Below, piece after piece: positions 25,409 through 34,185 of a DNA stretch of 64,000 nt. The translations under genes were made by a program, and so were the position numbers. The notes beneath the pieces were generated by a model, which had not been told where the DNA came from, did no database searches, and saw only the letters and a list, made by a program, of their open reading frames with translations. Position 1 is the first letter of the stretch; each line of letters opens with the position of its first letter. The stretch is taken from assembly GCA_963712995.1 (NCBI GenBank), contig CAVQKH010000002.1:1-64000 (forward strand). Direction: 5' to 3'. This DNA comes from GCA-003244245 sp963712995 (lineage in GTDB: Bacteria; Actinomycetota; Actinomycetes; Mycobacteriales; Pseudonocardiaceae).

Positions 25409-27367
25409 ATGACCATTCCCCGGCTACTGTCGGATCGCTATGAGCTGGGCAAGACGCTCGGTTATGGCGGTATGTCCGAGGTGCACCGCGGCCGCGACGT
25501 CCGGCTCGGCCGCGACGTCGCCGTCAAGGTGCTGCGTGCCGACCTCGCTCGGGATCCCCAGTTCCAACACCGCTTCCGCCGGGAGGCGCAGAACGCCGCC
25601 GCGCTGAACCATCCGGCGATCGTCGCGGTCTACGACACCGGTGAGACCGTGTCGGACTACGGTCCGCTGCCCTACATCGTGATGGAGTTCGTCGACGGCC
25701 GGACACTGCGTGACATCGTCAAGACCGAAGGTCCGATGGACGAGCAGCGCGCGATGGAGACGATGGCGGATGTCTGCGCGGCGCTGGACTTCAGCCACCG
25801 CAACGGCATCATCCACCGTGACGTCAAGCCGGCCAACGTAATGATCAACAATGGCGGCGCGGTCAAGGTGATGGACTTCGGAATCGCCCGGGCGCTGGCC
25901 GACGGGCAAGGCGTCACCCAGACCGCGGCGGTGGTCGGCACCGCGCAGTACCTGTCTCCCGAGCAGGCCCGCGGCGAGTTGGTGGATGCCCGCTCCGACG
26001 TCTACGCCGCCGGTTGCGTGCTCTACGAGTTGACCACCGGGGAACCCCCGTTCACCGGGGACTCCCCGGTCGCGGTGGCCTACCAGCACGTTCGCGAGGA
26101 CCCCATCCCACCGTCGCATCAGAACCCCGAGGTGTCCGCGGCGCTGGATGCGGTGGTGCTCAAGGCGATGAGCAAGAACCCGGCCAACCGGTACCAGTCC
26201 GCCGCCGAGATGCGCACGGATCTGGTCCGCGTGCTGTCCGGGCAGCGGCAGCTGGCGCCGGTGGTCATGACCGACGCCGACCGCGATCTGATGCTCGATT
26301 CGGGCCCTACCGTGGCCATGCGCCCGATGCGGCCCGGTCGGACCACTCGGTGGCGCCCGGAACCCAGCAGCGCGCCGGTCGAGCAGCGGCGGGCCGGACG
26401 CGGTCTCGGGATCCTCACCACCGTGGTGGTCGCGGCCATCATCGGGCTGGTCCTGCTGCTGTTCACCGACCTCTTCGGGGGCGGGCCCAAACCGATTCAG
26501 GTGCCCAACGTGGTCGGTGAGCCCGTGATGCAAGCCGAGCAGGCACTCAACTTCGCCGGCTTCCAGACCGAGCGCAGTCCGGTCGAGTCGACCATGGAGA
26601 ACCTGGACCGGGTGGTGCGAATGACGCCCCCCGCCGGGGGGCAGGCGGAGCGTGGAACGACGATCCGGCTGGACGTCGGCGCCGGCCCAGCGGAGGTGGA
26701 GGTGCCCAACCTGCTCGGCCTGGACCGGGTGCAGGCTCAGGCATCCTTGCAGCAGGTCGGCTTGGTGCTCTCACCCGACCAACGCCAGCAGGTCGTCCAG
26801 GACGACAAGGACATCGGGCGGGTGCAACTCCAGGATCCGCCGGCCGGGCGTCGGCTGGCGAAGGGCAAGCTGGTCACCATCACCGTCGGCGTGCCGCCGG
26901 AGACCGTCGGTGTGCCCGACGTCGTGGGGACCAACATCGAGCAGGCTCAGCGCAATATCGAGGTGGCGCACCTCACCACACAGATTCAGGAGGTCGACTC
27001 CCCGGCGCAGAAGGGCCAGGTGCTACGGCAGAACCCGGCAGGGGGTAACAGCGTCAAGGCCGGCACGACGGTGACCGTCACGGTATCCCGGGGCAACCAG
27101 CTCCAGATGCCCAACCTGCGCGGCCAGACTCCGACCCAGGCCCTGGCCACTCTGCAAAGACTGGGTTGGGCCGGTACCCTCATGCGGACTTCCACCCCGG
27201 TGGATGACGCCAATCAGGTTGGCGTCATCGTCAGGCAGGACGTCCCACCGGGCACCGGCTTCGCCCGTGACCAGACCGTCACCGTGACCGTCGGCCAGGA
27301 CAACGCCCCGACCAGCACGACCTCCACCCCCCCGATATTCGAAACACCAGGATTCGGCGACCGCTGA
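25409..27367 (+). CDS. pknB: Ser/Thr protein kinase PknB with four PASTA domains
   Basis: About 652 aa from the ATG at 25409, chosen because family members begin MTxPxxLSDRYELG. A GTG at 25289, overlapping the pknA stop with GGAGGGG upstream, would add 40 residues and has the better ribosome site, so the start is open. Kinase motifs: GYGGMSEVHRG, IIHRDVKPANVM, MDFGIARAL, LSPEQARG. One membrane segment (ILTTVVVAAIIGLVLLLF) and four PASTA repeats follow (each beginning VPNVVG-, VPNLLG-, VPDVVG- or MPNLRG-like). PASTA repeats sense muropeptides or lipid II. Confidence 0.94.
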   Translation: MTIPRLLSDRYELGKTLGYGGMSEVHRGRDVRLGRDVAVKVLRADLARDPQFQHRFRREAQNAAALNHPAIVAVYDTGETVSDYGPLPYIVMEFVDGRTLRDIVKTEGPMDEQRAMETMADVCAALDFSHRNGIIHRDVKPANVMINNGGAVKVMDFGIARALADGQGVTQTAAVVGTAQYLSPEQARGELVDARSDVYAAGCVLYELTTGEPPFTGDSPVAVAYQHVREDPIPPSHQNPEVSAALDAVVLKAMSKNPANRYQSAAEMRTDLVRVLSGQRQLAPVVMTDADRDLMLDSGPTVAMRPMRPGRTTRWRPEPSSAPVEQRRAGRGLGILTTVVVAAIIGLVLLLFTDLFGGGPKPIQVPNVVGEPVMQAEQALNFAGFQTERSPVESTMENLDRVVRMTPPAGGQAERGTTIRLDVGAGPAEVEVPNLLGLDRVQAQASLQQVGLVLSPDQRQQVVQDDKDIGRVQLQDPPAGRRLAKGKLVTITVGVPPETVGVPDVVGTNIEQAQRNIEVAHLTTQIQEVDSPAQKGQVLRQNPAGGNSVKAGTTVTVTVSRGNQLQMPNLRGQTPTQALATLQRLGWAGTLMRTSTPVDDANQVGVIVRQDVPPGTGFARDQTVTVTVGQDNAPTSTTSTPPIFETPGFGDR

Positions 27368-27377
27368 CCGGTTGGTG

Positions 27378-28022
27378 TCAGTGCACCAGCGCGGCGGCGG
27401 CGAGGGTGCGCATCCCGGTTTCGAGTTCGAGTACGCGTGACTGGTCGATCTCAGCACCAGCGAGACGCAGCCAGTTGGCGAGCAGCCGGTGCCCGCCATC
27501 GGTGAGCACCGACTCCGGGTGGAACTGCACCCCGTGGATGGGGAGCTCGCGATGCCGCAGCGCCATCACGATCCCCGACGCGGTCGCTGCGGTCACCTGG
27601 AGCTCATCGGGGATGGTTTCGGGCAGCACGGTGAGTGAGTGATACCGGGTGGCGATGAACGGCTGTGGCAACCCGGTCAGCACCGCGACGCCGCTGTGGT
27701 GCACCTCGGATGTCTTGCCGTGCAGCAGCTCCGGCGCCCGCGCCACAGTGGCCCCCCAGACTGCCCCGATGGCCTGGTGACCCAGACACACGCCGAGCAA
27801 CGGGCGGCCCTGCTGTGCGCAGTCCCGGACGATATCCATGCTCGCTCCGGCGCGCTCCGGTGTCCCCGGTCCGGGGCTGATCAGCACTGCGTCCGCGGCG
27901 GCGAGGTCGGCGGGGTCCACCGCGTCATTGCGCCGCACCACGCACTGGGCTCCCAGCTGAGCGAGGTATTGGACCAGGTTGTAGACGAAGCTGTCATAGT
28001 TGTCGACCACGAGAATGCGCAC
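27378..28022 (-). CDS. pabA: Class I glutamine amidotransferase, anthranilate/aminodeoxychorismate synthase component II
   Basis: A 214-aa protein from the GTG before RILVVDNYDSFVYNL. Catalytic Cys is in LLGVCLGHQAIG and the His-Glu pair in VQFHPESVL. It supplies ammonia from glutamine for chorismate amination. Both trpG and pabA names are used for this gene at this locus; the partner subunit is outside the window, so the pathway (tryptophan or folate) is not settled. It converges with pknB. Confidence 0.88.
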   Translation of the reverse strand: MRILVVDNYDSFVYNLVQYLAQLGAQCVVRRNDAVDPADLAAADAVLISPGPGTPERAGASMDIVRDCAQQGRPLLGVCLGHQAIGAVWGATVARAPELLHGKTSEVHHSGVAVLTGLPQPFIATRYHSLTVLPETIPDELQVTAATASGIVMALRHRELPIHGVQFHPESVLTDGGHRLLANWLRLAGAEIDQSRVLELETGMRTLAAAALVH

Positions 28023-28055
28023 GCCAGCCAGCTTATCGCCCGCGCACAGAGCCAC

Positions 28056-28211
28056 TCAGTTCGTCGTGACGGCGTTGAACGGCAGCCGGGGATCGGCCCA
28101 GGGAAACACCACGAGCAACAGCAGGGCGACGACGGCGGCGATGAGCAGCGTCGCCTCCAGGAATTTGATCGCGCGCGACCCGGGCAGGTGCCGCCAGATC
28201 CAGCTGTACAT
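28056..28211 (-). CDS. Small single-span membrane protein
   Basis: A 51-aa product read directly from the minus strand: start MYSWIWRHLPGSRAIKF, one membrane helix (LLIAAVVALLLLVVFPW), end FNAVTTN. It lies 8 nt after the sortase and 33 nt before the amidotransferase. A small membrane protein is usual at this place in actinobacteria, so it is likely real and cotranscribed. Role unknown. Confidence 0.75.
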   Translation of the reverse strand: MYSWIWRHLPGSRAIKFLEATLLIAAVVALLLLVVFPWADPRLPFNAVTTN

Positions 28212-28219
28212 GGGACTCC

Positions 28220-29038
28220 TCAGGCGCCCGCGCTCAGTTCAACGGGACGCTCACCCTCGACTTTGCGCTGCGATGCCACCAGCAGGCCATGCACGATAAG
28301 CCGCTGGCTGGCGGAGAACTGCGGGTGGCAGGTCGTCAGAGTGATCAGCCGACTGACCGGAACCCGACCCGGCTGACCCGGTACCGCGGCGATCACCTGA
28401 ACCTGATTGGGCAGCACGATCGTCTTGCCCACCACGTCGGCGTATCGACCCGGCAGCGGCTCGACACCCCGGCACTGCGGTTGGGTTCCCTTGCCCGCCG
28501 CCCACCCGGTGGATTCCCCTTGCAGCGGCATGACCCGGTAGACGTACCAGTGGTCGGCGGTCTCCACCACGATGGCGTCGCAGGAGGAGAGCAGGTCCAG
28601 CGAGTTGAAGGGGGATCCCTTACCGACGCGGTGTCCGGCCACCGAGAAATTGCCCAGTTCCCCGGGGGATGCGCTGCCCTGGTAGTGGCCTGGGCCAGCG
28701 GCGAGGGTGTCCTGGTCGGTGCCCTCCAGCACGGTGAACACGAAGTCGGGTCCGAACGCTGGGATGTACATCTTGGCGATTCCCGCGCCCTTGACCGCAC
28801 GGTCTACCGGGCCTCGCCCGTTGAGCCAGGTGTCATCCAGCTTGGTGGTGGCCTCGCGTTGTTTCTGGGCGGAGGACCAGTTGGTCACGTAAGCCTCGTA
28901 GAACACGAACAGCAGCACCACCAGACCCACCGTCAGCAGCAGCTCGCCTACCCCGCGGACCGCCGTTCGCACCGGATCCGTGCGCCGTCGCGGGGGTGGG
29001 GGTGGGGCGTCCCGTGCCGGGGACAGCGCATGGCTCAC
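28220..29038 (-). CDS. srtE: Class E sortase
   Basis: A 272-aa protein. It has a Pro/Arg-rich cytoplasmic N-terminus, a membrane anchor (LLLTVGLVVLLFVFYEAYV) and an external sortase domain. Active-site residues: His in VAGHRVGKG, Cys in TLTTCHPQF, Arg in SASQRLIV. Class E sortases of high-GC Gram-positives join LAxTG-type substrates to the wall. A protein ending in LAETG is encoded at 32046, a plausible substrate. Confidence 0.9.
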   Translation of the reverse strand: MSHALSPARDAPPPPPRRRTDPVRTAVRGVGELLLTVGLVVLLFVFYEAYVTNWSSAQKQREATTKLDDTWLNGRGPVDRAVKGAGIAKMYIPAFGPDFVFTVLEGTDQDTLAAGPGHYQGSASPGELGNFSVAGHRVGKGSPFNSLDLLSSCDAIVVETADHWYVYRVMPLQGESTGWAAGKGTQPQCRGVEPLPGRYADVVGKTIVLPNQVQVIAAVPGQPGRVPVSRLITLTTCHPQFSASQRLIVHGLLVASQRKVEGERPVELSAGA

Positions 29039-29193
29039 GAAACCTCCTCACTCAAGGACAACGCGCACCGGCGTCGGCACGCCAGACCGTAGTGGGTGCG
29101 GACACCCCGTCACTTCCCGGCCTGCACACGGTGGACGGCGAAGGGACCGGGCGGCTCTCATCGCCGAGGTGCGGGCCCGCGACCGCACTACCT

Positions 29194-29234
29194 TAACGTG
29201 GTGGGGTTAACGTGGTGGGGTTAACGTGGTGGGC
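29194..29234. repeat. 14-bp tandem repeat, three copies
   Basis: TAACGTGGTGGGGT at 29194-29207 and 29208-29221, then a partial third copy. It sits 68 nt before crgA, in the region between the divergent sortase and crgA genes, so copy number could affect expression. Confidence 0.75.
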
Positions 29235-29301
29235 AGCGCCGCGCCGGCCCTGCTGAGCCTGCGCGGCGACACCTCATTCGCCCGTCAGATGAAGGATGAC
29301 C

Positions 29302-29568
29302 ATGCCGAAGTCGAAGGTCCGCAGGAAGTCGGTCTACACCCCGCCGGCCGAGGCGCTCGGCCCGGCGAAGGTCCGCGTCGCGGGACCCTCCCACCCGCTC
29401 TATGTCGCCGTCATGCTGGGGATGATGCTGCTCGGGCTGATGTGGTTGGTGGTCAATTACCTGGCGGTCGACAAGATTCCCCTGCTCAGCGATCTCGGTA
29501 ACTGGAACTTCCTGATCGGCTTCGTGTTGATGGTCGTCGGGCTGTTGATGACCATGCGCTGGCGCTGA
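29302..29568 (+). CDS. crgA: Cell-division inhibitor/recruiter CrgA
   Basis: An 88-aa protein from the ATG giving MPKSKVRRKSVYTPP, with AAGGA about 7 nt upstream. It has a basic N-terminus, two membrane segments (VAVMLGMMLLGLMWLVVNYL and FLIGFVLMVVGLLMTM) and the typical end MRWR. CrgA recruits divisome and elongation proteins in actinobacteria. Place and orientation match other genomes. Confidence 0.93.
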   Translation: MPKSKVRRKSVYTPPAEALGPAKVRVAGPSHPLYVAVMLGMMLLGLMWLVVNYLAVDKIPLLSDLGNWNFLIGFVLMVVGLLMTMRWR

Positions 29569-29621
29569 GGCGCCGGTCGAAGCTACCGCGGCGAAACAAC
29601 ACGCTTGGTATTCATCCCCAC

Positions 29622-29630
29622 TGTGGACAA
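29622..29630. promoter_or_regulatory. DnaA-box-like 9-mer
   Basis: TGTGGACAA (complement TTGTCCACA) lies between crgA and the rhomboid gene. A second copy is at 30982-30990 before ppiA. This gene set is usually near oriC, so scattered DnaA boxes would be expected. Confidence 0.35.
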
Positions 29631-29649
29631 GCCCTGTGGATGGGCCGGC

Positions 29650-30414
29650 TCACGGGGTTGAGCGGCGGCCCGGGGCGTAGAGCATCGCGGCGGTGACCGC
29701 CGCGCCGAACGTCAGCCCGCCGAGGTGGCCGAGGATGGAGATGTTCGGGATCACGAAGCTGATGGCCACGTTCAGCAGGATGATCGTCAGTGCTGGGCGT
29801 GGGCTGAGCCGCATCTTCATCAGTACGATCGCGAGCCCTCCCATGAGGCCGAACACCGCGCCCGATGCGCCGGCCGTTCGGCTTGCGGGATTTTCCAGGA
29901 GCAGCACCGCCAGCGAGCCACCGAGCAGCGAGACCAGGTAGACCGTCAGGAAGCGCAGGCTGCCCAGCGCCTGCTCGAGATCCCGGCCGATCACCCACAG
30001 GGCGATCATGTTGAAGGCCAGATGGACCGGTCCGATGTGCAGGAAGCCCGAGGTGAGTATCTGCCACCAGGCACCGTCAGTGACCGCATAAGGCTGCAGC
30101 GCCCACTGCTGGAACAGCAGCGAGTCCGTGTTGCGCGACACGCTGCCGGCCTGTGCCACGGTGATCGCGAAGATCACGAGGTTGATCACGATCAGTCCGG
30201 GGACCACGAGCGGACGGGCGTTCGGCTCGGACCACGAGACCGTCTTGGCGCGGGGGTGCGCGCGAGCGCTCTGTGCGACGCAGTCCACGCACTGGTAGCC
30301 GACCGAAGCCTCGCGCAGGCAGTCCGGACAAGCCGGAAGATCACAGCGCGTGCACCGTACCCCGGTCGCGCGGCCCGGATGCCGGACACACACCGGACCG
30401 GTCATCGCTGTCAT
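29650..30414 (-). CDS. Rhomboid family intramembrane serine protease
   Basis: A 254-aa protein. The N-terminus holds a zinc-ribbon-like set of cysteines (CVRHPGRATGVRCTRCDLPA, then CPDC and CVDC). Six or so membrane helices follow. The catalytic Ser is in TAGASGAVFGLMGG and the His in GHLGGLTFGA. Its start overlaps the ppiA stop by 4 nt. Substrates are unknown. Confidence 0.9.
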   Translation of the reverse strand: MTAMTGPVCVRHPGRATGVRCTRCDLPACPDCLREASVGYQCVDCVAQSARAHPRAKTVSWSEPNARPLVVPGLIVINLVIFAITVAQAGSVSRNTDSLLFQQWALQPYAVTDGAWWQILTSGFLHIGPVHLAFNMIALWVIGRDLEQALGSLRFLTVYLVSLLGGSLAVLLLENPASRTAGASGAVFGLMGGLAIVLMKMRLSPRPALTIILLNVAISFVIPNISILGHLGGLTFGAAVTAAMLYAPGRRSTP

Positions 30415-30959
30415 ACCCCGGCCGGCTCGACCGTCACCCGCTCGATCACGATGTTGGTCACCGGCCGGTCCTCTCGGGTGGGGGTGCGGGCGATCGCGTC
30501 GACGACGGAGCGGGAGCCCTGATCGGTCACCTCACCGAAGATGGTGTGCATACGGTTGAGGTGCATGGTGGGACTCACCGTGATGAAGAACTGTGAGCCG
30601 TTGGTGTTGGGGCCGGCATTGGCCATCGCCAGCAAGTAGGGCCGGCTGAACTGCAGCTCGGGATGAGTCTCGTCGCCGAAGCGGTAACCGGGCCCGCCGC
30701 TGCCGGTGGCGGTCGGATCGCCACCTTGGATCATGAAGCCATCGATCACGCGATGGAACAATGACCCGTCATAGAACGGTCCGGACAGCTCGCCCTTGGC
30801 GTTGCGCTGGGTGTAGTCCTTGCTGCCCTCGGCGAGACCCACGAAGTTGGCGACCGTTTTCGGAGCGTGGTTCGGGAACAGGGTGAGGCGGATGTCCCCC
30901 TCACTGGTGTGCAGGATGACCTGAGTCTGGTTCGTCGTCCGTTCAGTCACCAGACCCAT
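30411..30959 (-). CDS. ppiA: Cyclophilin-type peptidyl-prolyl isomerase
   Basis: A 182-aa protein from the ATG at 30959. Cyclophilin motifs FHRVIDGFMIQGGDPTATG, FSRPYLLAMANAGPNTNGSQ and FFITV are all present, including the catalytic Arg and Phe. It catalyses cis-trans isomerisation of Xaa-Pro bonds in the cytoplasm. The longer upstream frame has no family similarity. A DnaA-box-like 9-mer lies just upstream. Confidence 0.92.
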   Translation of the reverse strand: MGLVTERTTNQTQVILHTSEGDIRLTLFPNHAPKTVANFVGLAEGSKDYTQRNAKGELSGPFYDGSLFHRVIDGFMIQGGDPTATGSGGPGYRFGDETHPELQFSRPYLLAMANAGPNTNGSQFFITVSPTMHLNRMHTIFGEVTDQGSRSVVDAIARTPTREDRPVTNIVIERVTVEPAGV

Positions 30960-31024
30960 CCTGCCATCACCCGGGTTCTGATGTGGACAAGCCATGCCGA
31001 GTGGGCAGCAGGTGACCGGCGCTC

Positions 31025-31633
31025 TCACAGTCGCAGCGAAGTGATCACCTGCTCGGCGATCCGCCGAGCGCTGATGGTCTGCCGCTGGTTGGTCGTGATC
31101 ACGACTGCGGTGCCGTGCCGGGCCACCGCGAATACCGCTCCGTCCGCGGTCGGTTGCGAGCCGCCGGTCCACCCGCCGGGAAGCTCGGCCAGGTCGGAGG
31201 TCGCTACCGGGGCTGCGGCGTCGACGGCGGCGTGCGCCACCGCGGGTGTGGCGACCACGATCCAGGTGCGCAGCTGCACCGCGCCATTGCCGGTGTAGAA
31301 GAAACAGGCCGGGTACGGCCGGTCCGGGGCTGTCACGGAGACCCTCACCGCCGCGACCCGCTCCCCGTTGGCGGCCTGCACCGAGGCGGCTGGCAGGTAG
31401 CGGCATGGCCCGTCGGCGGTTGGCTGCGGTGCGGGGAGTGCCACCGGCGCTCGCACCGGGGCGGGGGCCACGGCGGCTGGTTCGGCAGCTGTGGAGTCGG
31501 CCGCGCTCGGGCCGCCGGCTGGATGGCCACAGGCGACGACCGCGACGGTGAGCAGTCCGCCTGTGCTGGTCACGATGATCAGCCTGCGGCGAAGGTCGGC
31601 CAGGAACGGCCGGTGGTGGCGCGCTGATGACAT
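31025..31633 (-). CDS. Putative lipoprotein, DUF2020-like
   Basis: A 202-aa protein. N-terminal membrane segment ending in a lipobox-like VAVVACG, then an Ala/Pro-rich linker. The domain has CRYLPAASVQAANGERVA, PYPACFFYTGNG and GGWTGGSQPTADGAVFAVAR, which reads like the DUF2020 lipoprotein domain common in this neighbourhood. Function unknown; external location is inferred. Confidence 0.65.
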   Translation of the reverse strand: MSSARHHRPFLADLRRRLIIVTSTGGLLTVAVVACGHPAGGPSAADSTAAEPAAVAPAPVRAPVALPAPQPTADGPCRYLPAASVQAANGERVAAVRVSVTAPDRPYPACFFYTGNGAVQLRTWIVVATPAVAHAAVDAAAPVATSDLAELPGGWTGGSQPTADGAVFAVARHGTAVVITTNQRQTISARRIAEQVITSLRL

Positions 31634-32045
31634 GTCGTCACGCAGTGAACCATGGCCTTGATCGAGTGCCTTACGCGGGCCGCGATGGTCACTCTCCGAG
31701 ACCGCGAAACCAAGCAGTTGCCACGTAAAGTCACTGTCAAGAGTTTTTCCATGCCCTATTAGTGGTATTCGTGCCAGATTCTTGGGAAAGTTCGACGATC
31801 TGTCACCGTCAGACGGGGTTGGTCGGGATCGGAGCCACCGTTCGGGGATTAGTCGGGCTACCGGTCGTATCTGTGCCGACTCTCACGTCGTTGAGCGGGT
31901 ACCTGGATGCCACAGGAGATCACCCGCCCCCTGGGTGCGCTCGGAGCGTCTATTGCCAGGTAACGAGGGATCCACGGCACCCGCGGGGGATGACCGTACC
32001 GCCCTCTCGCGGAGAGAGATCTCGAACGAGGAGGAACACCGGAAC
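31634..32045. other. Intergenic promoter region between the divergent lipoprotein and LAETG genes
   Basis: About 410 nt without a convincing gene. It contains an AT-richer stretch around 31730-31790 and ends in GAGGAGG at about 32027-32033, the ribosome site of the LAETG protein. Short ORFs here are not supported. Confidence 0.4.
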
Positions 32046-33491
32046 ATGACGTCACGCACACCCAGGAGGCATCGCCGCCTGGCTCTCATGGCCGCCGGGA
32101 CAGCAGCCGCGATGGTATTGCTGCCGGGTGCTGCCTCGGCGCAGGTGGTGCACACATCACCGCAGCAGTTCGCGGGTAGTAGTGCACCGGCCGCCGCTCC
32201 CAGCGATCCGGTGGTGCCCCCCAGCCCCAATGCCCCGGCGCTGCCTGCCAACCCGGCGGGTCCGGGCGATTCTCCTGGTGGGCCTGGTGGTGTCAATGAG
32301 CTCGTCGAGAAAATCGGCGAGGTTGTCGGCCAGCCGGCCACTCCCGGAGTGACCGGAGCCCACGACGATCACCACGGTGAGGGTCGCCACGGCGACGACG
32401 TGGTACATCGGGACAACACCCCGGACAGCAATCACCTTGATGACCCCGAGCCTCCCGACCACGCCCGTGGTGCGGTGGCCGACATCGATCTGCTCAAATC
32501 GCACCTGATCGACATCACCAAGTACGACGCCAGCATCGAGGACAACAACGAGTCGCACTCCGACTCGACGGTGCTCGGTATCGGTGGCAGCCGGATCGTC
32601 GGTTCCAGCGCGGATTCTCGCGACCACAACCGGGAAGGCGAGAACGGCGACGCACTCAAGACCTGCAACGTCACCGGTGGGCTGCTCTGCTTGAGCCTGC
32701 TCTACCACAACACGGTGGCCACCGAGGACCGTGACTCGACACTCGCCGCGGCTCGCGGTGGTGTGTTGGCGCTCTGCCTGGGCGGTCACGACAAGGACAT
32801 CACCACCTCCTACGAATGCAACGGCATTCTGTCCTTGGGTGTTGCTGAGGGTCTTGGCATCGCCGAGCGCGACAAGGAGCACGGCCACACCAAGGCCGAC
32901 TCCGCCAACGAGTTGCTGAACCTCTGCATCGGTAAGCGCGAGAAGCTGACCACTCCCTGTGATGGTCTCGGCCTCGAGGCGCTGCACGTTGAATCCAAGT
33001 CGAAGTCGGACAAGCCGGAGACCGAGCGTGGCTCGTTCCTGCTCGGCATCGACAGCAACGGGAGTTCCACCTACCTGCTCGACGGGCCGTTCGCGTTGGC
33101 ACTGCCCGACGACTGTGGTGACTCCGCGATTCTGTGCCTGTTCCTCAACCAGGGCCGCTCGGTCATCTTCAAGAACCCGAAGGGTGCTGGCAGCGTCCAG
33201 GAGGCACTGCGTCTGGACGTGCTGAACCGGACCCTGCTGGTGGTTCTCGGTCAGGCTGAGACTCTGGCGCACGAGACCGAGGGTCGCGACCACCACAAGA
33301 AGGAAGAGGGCGAGGACCACGGCGACAAGGGCGAGGACCACGGCAAGGGTGAGGCCAATGGTGGCGGCCCCGAGCTTGCCGAGACCGGTGCCGATGTCGC
33401 TCAGTTGCTGGCCGGTGGATTCCTGCTCACCGGGTTGGGCGCGCTGACCGTAGCGGCTTCCCGCCGTCGGGTCGGCAAGCACACCCTGTAG
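32046..33491 (+). CDS. Secreted cell-wall protein with LAETG sorting signal
   Basis: A 481-aa protein from the ATG at 32046, the start that gives a signal peptide (RRHRRLALMAAGTAAAMVLL, cleavage near ASA-QV). Mature region: Pro/Ala-rich start, then a His/Asp-rich stretch (HDDHHGEGRHGDDVVH). Next are repeats each with a Cys pair (TCNVTGGLLCLSL, ALCLGGHDK, CNGILSLGVAEGLG, NLCIGKREK) and an Asp/Glu/His/Lys-rich linker. It ends LAETG, a hydrophobic span (LLAGGFLLTGLGALTVAA) and SRRRVGK. It is a likely substrate of the class E sortase at 28220. Confidence 0.85.
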   Translation: MTSRTPRRHRRLALMAAGTAAAMVLLPGAASAQVVHTSPQQFAGSSAPAAAPSDPVVPPSPNAPALPANPAGPGDSPGGPGGVNELVEKIGEVVGQPATPGVTGAHDDHHGEGRHGDDVVHRDNTPDSNHLDDPEPPDHARGAVADIDLLKSHLIDITKYDASIEDNNESHSDSTVLGIGGSRIVGSSADSRDHNREGENGDALKTCNVTGGLLCLSLLYHNTVATEDRDSTLAAARGGVLALCLGGHDKDITTSYECNGILSLGVAEGLGIAERDKEHGHTKADSANELLNLCIGKREKLTTPCDGLGLEALHVESKSKSDKPETERGSFLLGIDSNGSSTYLLDGPFALALPDDCGDSAILCLFLNQGRSVIFKNPKGAGSVQEALRLDVLNRTLLVVLGQAETLAHETEGRDHHKKEEGEDHGDKGEDHGKGEANGGGPELAETGADVAQLLAGGFLLTGLGALTVAASRRRVGKHTL

Positions 33492-33520
33492 CACCTTCAG
33501 CAGTACCTCAGCACAACCTC

Positions 33521-33554
33521 AGTGGGGGCCGGCAATCACTTGCCGGCCCCCACT
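33521..33554. terminator. Hairpin terminator after the LAETG gene
   Basis: A perfect 15-bp stem AGTGGGGGCCGGCAA with a 4-nt loop TCAC, 30 nt after the stop codon. Confidence 0.8.
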
Positions 33555-33594
33555 GGCATGTCCGGCCCCTATCCCAGCTACGATCGGCGCCCTC

Positions 33595-34185
33595 ATGAAT
33601 ACCTTGATCTCTCGACTTCCCTTGCCCGACCGGATGCGCAGTCGACCGATCCTCTCCCTCATCGGCATCGTGGCCCTGGTACTCGCCGTCACGTTCGGAG
33701 TGATCGCCTGGGCGATGAGCGGCAGCAGTACCGGCTCCGCGGCCGACGCTAACCAGGTGGTTAATACCGTTGGCAAGTACCGTTTCGAGCGTCCCCCAGG
33801 TTGGTCGACCACCCAGGATGGCCGTAAGACGACGTTGACCAGTCCGGACCAGCGAACCGTGATCACTTTTGGCGCCGGTCAGCCCGGACCGCTGCCGATG
33901 GCGGGTACCGCGCTGTTCCAGCAGGTCGCTCAGACGATCGTCGGGCGTCCGCTCAAGTCCGGAGACGTACGCCTGTTCCCGGTAGAAAATACCCAAGCTG
34001 GCCCTCGACGAGCCATCGTCTACGGTGGAGACACGACCAATGCTCAGCATGCCAGTGTCAGTTTCCTGGTGATCACGGTTGAGAATGATCCCATCAACTA
34101 CGGTATTGTGGTGTCCACTGATAATCTGAACGCCGCGTTCCAGCCGGCGAGACGGGTGATCGATACCTTCCGGGTGCTCGCCTAG
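33595..34185 (+). CDS. Membrane-anchored hypothetical protein
   Basis: A 196-aa protein with one N-terminal membrane segment (ILSLIGIVALVLAVTFGVIA) and an external α/β domain of about 140 residues (YRFERPPGWSTTQDGRKTT, VITFGAGQPGPLPM, VSFLVITVENDPINYGIVVS). The GWS...V..F pattern recalls the PsbP/Mog1-like folds of many small actinobacterial wall proteins, but the assignment is weak. It ends tail-to-tail with copCD, overlapping by 4 nt. Confidence 0.6.
   Translation: MNTLISRLPLPDRMRSRPILSLIGIVALVLAVTFGVIAWAMSGSSTGSAADANQVVNTVGKYRFERPPGWSTTQDGRKTTLTSPDQRTVITFGAGQPGPLPMAGTALFQQVAQTIVGRPLKSGDVRLFPVENTQAGPRRAIVYGGDTTNAQHASVSFLVITVENDPINYGIVVSTDNLNAAFQPARRVIDTFRVLA

Noticed and set aside
32157..33494. 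445-aa minus-strand ORF opposite the LAETG protein
   Set aside because: Valine-rich antisense shadow; the plus strand has a signal peptide and sorting signal.
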